A DNA stretch of 64,000 bases from Cyclospora cayetanensis (Eukaryota > Apicomplexa > Conoidasida > Eucoccidiorida > Eimeriidae), in contig NW_020312749.1 in the NCBI RefSeq assembly GCF_002999335.1, positions 120,589 through 184,588 of the forward strand, written 5' to 3'. Positions 55,801 through 64,000 of this stretch are shown piece by piece (position 1 is the stretch's first letter; the number at the start of each line of letters is the position of its first letter). The position numbers and the translations under genes were made by a program. The notes beneath the pieces were generated by a model. The model saw only the letters and a list, made by a program, of their open reading frames with translations. It did not search any database and was not told the DNA's origin.

Positions 55801-58800
55801 TATTTTTAAAAAGTGCGCATTAGTATAGAAGCACTCATGGGAGGTCACCAGCTCAAAATTTGTAATGATCATCTGAATGCAAATCCTTTGATCCTTGGGC
55901 TTCCCTGCAGCCAGTATGTATCCAAAGGACACGATGTACAGTATGGTTTCTCACGCAAGCGTACATGACAAAAACATGCAGTATACTCTTTCGGTGTTGG
56001 TCTTGAGTAGCCATTTATCCCCCTTGGGGTTGCAAGCATTTACATGGATCCCACTGGAAAAAGTACTGCAAAAGCGTTAATCACGGTATAAATTATGAAT
56101 ATGGGAGATGAGCTTTTGAACCGATTGTTGCTCTTCACAAACCGAATGATTCTCGATTCAAATTCTCCCTGATTTACGTAATTGTGAATGGAAACTATTT
56201 ACAAGGGTCCTCCTGCGTCCGCTCCAGTCCACATACCAAGCTGTAGCATACATTTTTGGTAGTCACAATCGTCCTATTGCAAACGAAACGATGACCCATT
56301 ATTTGAAGCCATCAGCTGAGAGCGTTCAGGAAACTGACTACCGTGGATGTGCTGGACATTTCGGCTAAGTTCACAAAAAAAGAGAAACATTCTATGTGTT
56401 GGACCCGTTTCTCTGCCTTCATTCACCACGTCAACAAAGGCCGGCGTGGTCCTCTAGGAGATACTGATTCTTTCTCCCTTTCTTCTCCCTTCTTTCAAGG
56501 CTAATTCTTAATCGGCAAACACTAGACAGGTGGACTTTAGACATCCTTTTCTGAACTCAACAATGGGCTGTATTACAGAAGCAGAAAAATGGGGAGTGAA
56601 GCCAAACAAAAGAGCGTGTATGCTATTCGCGGAAAGCAGCACCCAAGTAACGAATTGTCGCAGTGAATCGTGCTTTACGAAGTCATGTTCTGACCAGAGA
56701 ATGGTCTACGGAATGCTAAAAGACAAACCCGACGACTTTTCCGACTAAGGTTTTGTCTGCTGAGCAAGATACTGCACTCTTTGGCGTTGACTAGACAGAG
56801 AAGCTTTGAGGGTTCGCTACCTGCAGCAATTAATGCAGCCATCATTGGAATTTTAGACTCTTTCGGCCCACACTGAAATGGGATGCTTATTAGTCTCAAG
56901 ATCTAAAATATGAGACTAAACGGTCCTCCAATAAGGCTCTCACGGCGACTCTGCAACAGAGTTCCAACGCCCTGGACCTTGTTTCTAGGTCAGCGGCGAC
57001 AGTGGCAGGAAGTGAAGTGATCTTCCGAGCCTCAGCCTTATATATCGACGCCCGGAAAACAAAGTGCTTGTAGAAATGAGGGCTGAAGGCCCTCCAGAGA
57101 ATGTTTAGTAAATAGTCTATCAAGCATCCAGCGTGTACTGCGTGAAACCGGGTAGGGTTCAATAGATCAAGTGCCGCGGAATTCTTTTTGGTCGCTTCAA
57201 AATAGACTAATCCGCACCTTGGAGACAAGCTCTCAGTGGGAATATGACTGCAACACATGTACTGAATATGCATCACCATTCCGGTCAAAAATGGCCAAGG
57301 CAAGGGCGTGACAATCCAATCAAAAGGGAATGCGCCAGACCTAACATAACAAGTTATAAATAACTCTGGCTCAGTCGATAATGATATGCCGAAACTTGCT
57401 GAAGCGCGTTCACACGTTCAACCTTTGTCAGAAACGGCAACATGCTTGCCGATTCTGAGCTTGAGATAGGAATCACTGAGTCCAGTGGTGTCGCATCCTG
57501 GAGCCCATAAGTGTCAAACTTTTTCATATTTCGTGCCGTCAGAATATATGCGCGGACAAGCATCACTTCTTTTATGCAGTGGTACAGTGGAGGTGACATC
57601 ACAACTGTTGGTGAACGATATGTTTTCGCGAAAGTGACTGCAGATGTAGTTCAAAGGGGGTCGGGAAGGCGCTGTGGGGTGTTAACCCCTGGCAGCTGCA
57701 ATCACTGTGACTATAAGGGGCTTCCATTCGTATGCCTACGAGATTATTAGCTTTTTCACCCCCGGTCTGGGCTATGATGAGTGTTCGCCCCTTGGTGGAT
57801 TTGTCTACCATGGTTTGATTTGCCAGACTTACTCATCCAAAACGATCCAACGCGTAAAATGTAGATTGTTGGATTTTTCAACGACAATAAGCCAATGTGC
57901 CTTATTAATTCCAATGAATATTACATATTTACTGTCCTTTTATCAAAAACATATCACTATTTTTCTTCTCTTAGCCGATGTAAAAGCAGAGCTTGGTTCA
58001 TGGGTAGCAGTAACGGGACGGTGTCAAACCAGATGATGCTTTGTCTTCTGTGAAAGTAGTCCCAGGTCTCCTTTAGGAGAGAAATAGGGTCTCCACGTTA
58101 TCAATTGAATGTGTAGCCAAACCTTTCCTTCGAAGCAGGAAAGTAATCGTTCCTATACCCACTGCCCAGCAGTGCGTATCTATTGAATCGCCTCGACGCC
58201 AAATCTGCAACTACCCGATTTAATAAGCTATGTGCGCAAGACCAGAATTATATGACCCAAGAGCCTTCCTAGCGGCTGAAACGTTGGAATTTACCGTTGT
58301 AAGCGCTCACTGGTGTAAAACACATTCCAGCCTTAACTGGTCTCAAAGAGTCCACAGGCCAGCTTCAAACTCCAATCTTTACACCTTCCGTTCTCGCGAT
58401 AAGTCTTCTTCTTTTTGTGGATTCATAAAGCATGTAAAATGGTACGAGTTTAGAGAGACATCTGAAAGCAGATAAGCGACGAAAATCGTATACCCAACAT
58501 GCTATCGAGGTGGAGGATTGTTACCGTGCAGTTTTCCGTGGCTTGTCTTTACATGCCGCGAGCTTAAAGCTTTAGGCGCTGCAGCTTCCGCTCCAACCTT
58601 TAGAATAAAATACACGATGCTGACTGGACGAAAGTTTGTTCATAATACTCGTAAGTTTCTACTCAGGTGGTTTGAGAATCATGCCAGAGGCGGAACTCCA
58701 GAGGAAGATGGAACAACAAAGGCATCTCGCAGGGCCACAGATAAGTCTGCCACCTCATGACCAAGCTCTGCTGCAGCCCAGCAGCTCACAGTAAATGGAA

Positions 58801-61800
58801 GCTAAAAAAGCCCTTATTTAATGTGGCTAAGACGTAAAACACGCCATCTTGAGGATGGAAAAAGGGAATAATGTGGCATATTTAAAGTAACGGAATCGAA
58901 CTTTTCAAATTAGGGAGCAGGGTGTGTAGTCATCTGCGGGCTGCTCAATCTGGAGCATTGCAGCTCTTAATACAAGCAATCCTGCTGCACGTGCATTGCC
59001 AGTCGCTTCCTTATGTACTAGCTATGCTGGAATAGCAAGCGAGAGTTGCCGTATTGAATGTCAAAAGTCGGTGCGCAAATGTGGTGGCACTGCTTGTTAG
59101 CTGTTGTGCCGAAGAAAAGTGGCAAGTCACTTGCTTTATCGAAGTTACTATAGCTGGCCTGGGTTAGGGCTGACTAACCACTACTCCTGCAGTAGCCAGA
59201 AAATGCATGCGTAACAAATACATTAACTGAAAATGCTTAATCTGCGCACAGACGCTGTTATGCGCATTGGAGCCCCGGCACACATTGCTGGTCATTAAGT
59301 TAGCTCAGCCCTACAAACTGAGCGTAGTTCATCAACTGAGAAGCTATTATGTTTTACTACCCTCAACAGGAGCACTAGTCTCTAGTGTAATGCCAGAGGA
59401 GCTCATCGGGCCAGCCACGTCGTTTTGCAGGGATGCAATGAGGATTCCGATATGATCTTAAGCTTTCTTTCTGTTAACATGAGGATGCTAACCATACTAA
59501 AGCTGGGCTTATAGGCCGTGCATAGTCCGTAGGGCTATAACGTGTTCACCTCCGGTAGGTCTGCACTTGGCTCCCTGCGTCTAGAGCATCATCATCAACC
59601 GTGCTAACGAGCTTGAACTGAAAGGTAGCAGATATGGAATAAGCCGGCACACTAGCCGAAGTGTCCTCGGGCTTCGGTTATGGTTCGACGAGACCATTCC
59701 ATTACGCCTTTAAGTTTTCGGCATCGATAGTTGTCTCTTGTCGTGAGAGCGCGCAGGTTTTACAAGTACCGATTATTCACTAAATCCACGTTGAGTCCAC
59801 GGCTTTGGAATGGCCCGGGGAGGGGAGGGGGAGGGAAAGAAATGGAGACACAAACTCGGATGATGATGCAAGATATGGGCATAGATTTTATAATGCCACT
59901 TTTTGATATTTCACATTTAAGTAAAACCTCATATCCACGTTTCCTGAGCCCCATCCGCATTGCCCTCCGTGCACAATAAATTTCAAGTGCCTGAAGGGGT
60001 GCAGGACAGCAAACAACTTTACTACACAGATATTGCTATGTTTCAACAGATGCTCAGAGGCCCAAGACTGTTGAATAAATGAGGTTTACAAGCATACGAC
60101 AGGGCTTCTGAGTAAGGAACTTTTCTACACTTTCACTGACAGATGAAATCGCATCGCCCTTCATCGCGAACTAGATTGGACTCAATGCGCAAGAAGCGCA
60201 CACGATTCCAAGGCTGTGCACAACAATTACTTCTATTTAACCATTGCAGAGCGTCTAGGATCAACGAAAGAATCTGCTTGTACCAAGCACCTTTTACTCT
60301 AGCAATAAAGGCAACGCAATGCACGTCAACAGCGCTGATTGCAGACCTTGTCGGAGCTACAGGGGCGAAGTTTTTCACAGCACTGGGCATACTCGATAGG
60401 ACCTGAGTGCAGGTTCGCTAAATTTATACACGATGTGCAAATGCCATATAAAGGCTTCCACGCTGCGACATACGAATCCATGCTTCTCATTTGCTTCACA
60501 GCGAGCTAGCCGAGGGAATAGCGCTGCACCGGTGCAAGGCGCTGGTACAGACACTAGAGAAACTGTCAGTTTCTTAGGTTTTATTGGATTTCCATTTATC
60601 GGAAATTGGCAATAGCCTAGAAATTCGCCTTGTACTCCAATGCTTGGGTAATGCAAACCGATGTGGACAAATCCGGCTTCCCGAGGAGATAGCATCAGGA
60701 TTCACTCTACGATGTCGGTAGAAAAGAATTGGTAACCGCAGCAAATCTACCTTTTTTTCGGAGGATGTGTTAGGCAAAACGGTGTGCCATGTAATTAATT
60801 TGGCCCATTCTCAGTAGGCCCTGATGAAGATTTCAAATATTTGTCCCCAAGGAGGGTTAAGTATGGTCAGTTGAGGGGAAGCGAAAAAATAACATCGTTC
60901 GCTTCAAATGGTCACATGCAGGTTAGACACATCTTCAATATCGCCTAAGAGACACATTTGGAGGGAACTCTCGAGCCCAACTGAGACTGCTAGAGCAGGA
61001 ACTGCTCCTGCAAATAGTAAGGGTTTATAAGCACGTGCTGATCCCCACCGGCTATAAGCCCCATCGCAGTAGTGAAACGCAGACAGCTATATAATATAGG
61101 ATGTGAGTAACGGGTGAGGCCGCACCTTGTGCGAGGTGTTTTCGCAAAGAGCACAAATTCGTAAAAGGAGAGGTCCCTGTTTGAGGGCTGTGGGTGTTTC
61201 ACACTTAAGGAGAGCCTCGAACGATCAATTGATGCTCGTCCTTGCAAGTGAGCTGGGCGCCAGCTGTCGAGACGCTAGGACTGCCATTGTCGTGAGAAAT
61301 TGTCTCTATCGACGAATACAAGGCAAAATGAACGTGACTGGGGTACAGATGTCAATTGATAACCATCCCTTCAGAGTATCCAAATATATGGATCATAATA
61401 GCGTTTAGTGTTCTTTCGAACTTGTACACTCAACAACGAGCCTGTTCCCTCATTCAAAGCCAGTCGATCCTCTACCTACGAAAATTAGCTCGCATCAGGT
61501 TTTCTGAAAGATGCGAAATTTGTGTGCCCTTTAAATGAATGCTGCTCGTAAAATTTTGGTTAAAAGTGTTGGAAGCTGAGGGTCACCTAACGATCCTCGG
61601 CTGAATCAGGTTCCTAAAAGAAAAATGAATCCAAGAGGTCCACTGCAAATGTATACTCGATAGCTGGAGTTTTTCACATAAACAAGTAAGATGAAGGGGA
61701 ATGGGTAGTACAGAGCAGCACAAATATAACTGCAGTGAGGGGAGGCGAAGAATGCAAGCAGGGAGGTATTCGATCTTCTGGCTGGCTACTGACTCCATAA

Positions 61801-63621
61801 AATGGGACCTCAGATGTTGACAGGCCGCAGAAAAAGCCACGTTGCATTTTTTTATGTATGCTGCACTATTACGATGTGTAACGAAGGACGGAACAACACA
61901 TCGTCTCCTTTTCAGCCACACCTGGGCGGCGCGAGCTGTTCAGGCTACGCCTGACGGCTAGACCGACTTCACATACGTTGACAACTTTGTAGTAGATGAA
62001 GCTTACTTGAGTGGTTGCCACAAATATCTTAGACTCTGTCAATTACTCGACTGGGGACTCTTTGATGGGGATATCTGCGGACCACCTGTCGCGCGTTACA
62101 GAAAACAGTGGTCTAATGATGCCCACAGAGGTCCATTTGCGAAGTCGCCGCACATTAGCATAACAGAGCAGAAGCCACAATCTAAGTATGGCACCTGCGG
62201 AGACTCATATCATTCTAAACTTTTCAAGATGACATATTAAATGACTTCTGACTGATGCGTTCCCGTTAGGCAACCTGGAAAAGTGACACAATTTCCACAG
62301 GATGCCCACCGAATTCTCACACTGACAAGAACGTCCAATGCTTTTGAATGGTTTTTATATGTTCCAAATGTAGTGGCGTATCATATGGATGGACTGCTTT
62401 ACCTCTTGAATATGCAAGCACTATGGTACACCTGCGATACAAGTGTGGCTCGCTTGGGTATGAGAATCATGGAAGCACCATTGGGCTGGACTTACCCATG
62501 TGAATATTCCCTATACCTGCATGGAACCAGGTGTGCCATTTAATATGTGGTGCATGGTTCACAGATAAGCTTTGTTAAGCTGACGTAAGAATAGAACGAA
62601 ACTGCACGGAGAATTGGCAATACGAGCTACTTAACGGGCTGCCTAACACTAATCAATTGCCAGTGTGCAGAATATTGGTGTAACAGACTGATCAGAGACA
62701 CAAAATATATGCTCTTTGAGTCTCCATACGAGAGTGCCTGTCATGATTCGCCATTTTATGGCATTTAAATGGTACGTAGCCACAGTTTGATGTGCTCTAA
62801 CACAAGTCCAATTAAGCACTACTTTGAGGGAGTCCAATGGAAGTTCAACAAGCCGCCACTTCTTCCCTACTAGTTGCGGCACTTTCCTCTTTTGGCAACA
62901 CTACAGAAGAAAGACACTAGTGCTAGCCGCTAGTTCCGTAATACAATGAAGCAAACAAAGCAACCTAGCTCAGCCAGCCTTGTCGACTTACCACGATGGT
63001 GTCACCAAAATGCAGAAATACTTCAAACGACTTGACTGGGGAAAAACTCGATGCTAGCGGCTTATCTACGACCATTCAACTCATATTTGCATGTGCGGTA
63101 CATACAGCATTTGGGGCGCATGTCATAAATTGGACAACTGGCATTGCCCCGACAGAGTGTACTGACATCACTTGTTATTAACGGTCGTTCTGCCTCAACA
63201 AATTCAAAAATTATCAGCACCACCGGAGCAAATCACTTCATTAGGCTTCAACTGAACAGCTGTTACTCACTTCCAATAGTCCTGATCACTCAAGGATGCA
63301 GCTTTGGTTGCAGGCAAGGATGGCATTGGACGGCCACACAACGATGCGAGGCAAGCTGCAAGCATATTTGCAGACTGCATTACAGGTTTGATTAGTGACC
63401 TTGATCAACGTTTCCACTTGATATTGACCTGAATTCTCAGGTTGCTTTCGCTGTATGCTTGCTCGGAGGAGCCGCTTGCATTGCTTCGGCCATGTTAGCC
63501 ACCACATGCCCTGACTGCATTTGTAAGGCAATTCACCTATCAAGAAAACGACTGTAGAAAAGCGTGGCTCCAGCGTTTGCAAAAATAATGGGGATGGTCC
63601 TCATTGCGGTAGGGATACTAG
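52820..63621. other. gene-poor region, nothing recognised
   Basis: About 10.8 kb. ORFs are short (at most 135 aa), on both strands, and without recognisable motifs. Runs of minus-strand ORFs at 55.6-55.9 and 56.7-57.8 kb (one containing ETRSRALELCCRVAVRALLE) could be very old mobile-element coding sequence, but I cannot show it. No rRNA, tRNA or mitochondrial-DNA-like segment was found by eye. Confidence 0.4.
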
Positions 63622-63825
63622 ATGCCTTTTCCGATTCATTGGCTCAAGTCATTCCAGACCAGTGCTAGTGCTGGTATCACTATGACTCGAAGCGAAGGTG
63701 CCAGCACAGAGAGCACGGTCATAATGCACCCATGGTCAGGAGCATATGCAGACCATGCAAACAATACACATGTTGCATTCGGAATTTACTGTAGGTCTAT
63801 CAAAGAGCTGGTGAAGGTGAGCTGA
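63622..63825 (+). other. possible exon at the window edge
   Basis: An open frame (ending HVAFGIYCRSIKELVK) runs up to AAG|GTGAGC, a good splice donor at 63,817-63,822. Upstream boundaries are unclear and the rest would lie beyond the window. Weak support. Confidence 0.15.
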
Positions 63826-64000
63826 CTTGTCGAGCACCTATTCTACTTCTTGCTATAAGGAGGAACAGGTGTCATTGACCTCCGGAACTGTGACAATTGG
63901 GTACGCTGAATAGACTTGATGATCGAGGAAAAAAAGGAAAAGGTGTTTGTAAAAGAGAGGAAAAACACCCCGGAAAGGAAGAAAAAAAAAAGGGGGAGAG

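Noticed and set aside
59290..59340. TAGCTCAG...GTTCATC as a possible tRNA
   Set aside because: No matching arms could be folded into a cloverleaf.

Overview
The window looks like nuclear DNA of an apicomplexan, most likely an eimeriid coccidian (Eimeria or Cyclospora type). Reasons: genes split by many short GT-AG introns; coding GC near the middle of the range; Gln and Ala runs encoded by CAG/GCA repeats inside conserved proteins; Ty3/gypsy relics; and alternation of gene-dense, simple-repeat-rich DNA with gene-poor DNA. No bacterial features, tRNA, rRNA or CRISPR were seen. Species assignment is inference.

Layout. 0.1-5.1 kb: a small PYM/eIF2A-tail-like protein (+), a small putative secreted protein (-), and an eIF4E-family cap-binding protein of class II (4EHP-like) character (-). 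6.5-9.5 kb: the C-terminal exons of a polytopic membrane protein (-), next to a decayed Ty3/gypsy element (-). 9.5-12.8 kb: no gene recognised. 12.9-20.9 kb: a very large PX-domain protein (-, about 2005 aa). 21-25 kb: gene-free, with four diverged copies of an unnamed dispersed repeat. 25.0-29.0 kb: a membrane protein gene (+) with a GC-AG intron filled by a minisatellite. 29.2-33.1 kb: a START-domain lipid-transfer protein (+, 9 exons). 34.2-35.3 kb: a 164-aa unknown (+, 4 exons). 35.9-38.1 kb: an intronless Myb/SANT protein (-). 39.6-44.0 kb: a second gypsy relic between two inverted repeat copies. 45.2-52.8 kb: splicing factor SF3B1 (+, 9 exons), with a different minisatellite in each of its first two introns. 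52.8-64 kb: no gene recognised.

The genes form no operon-like pathway. They are housekeeping functions: cap binding/translation, phosphoinositide-directed membrane traffic, lipid transfer, DNA binding and pre-mRNA splicing. All multi-exon models were built by hand from splice consensus and reading phase, and where every junction closes in phase I say so. I found no clear dedicated new system. The most unusual signals are the large intronic minisatellites, the GC-AG intron, two candidate introns of 37-38 nt, the 4EHP-like cap pocket, the split PX domain, and the dispersed repeat family.
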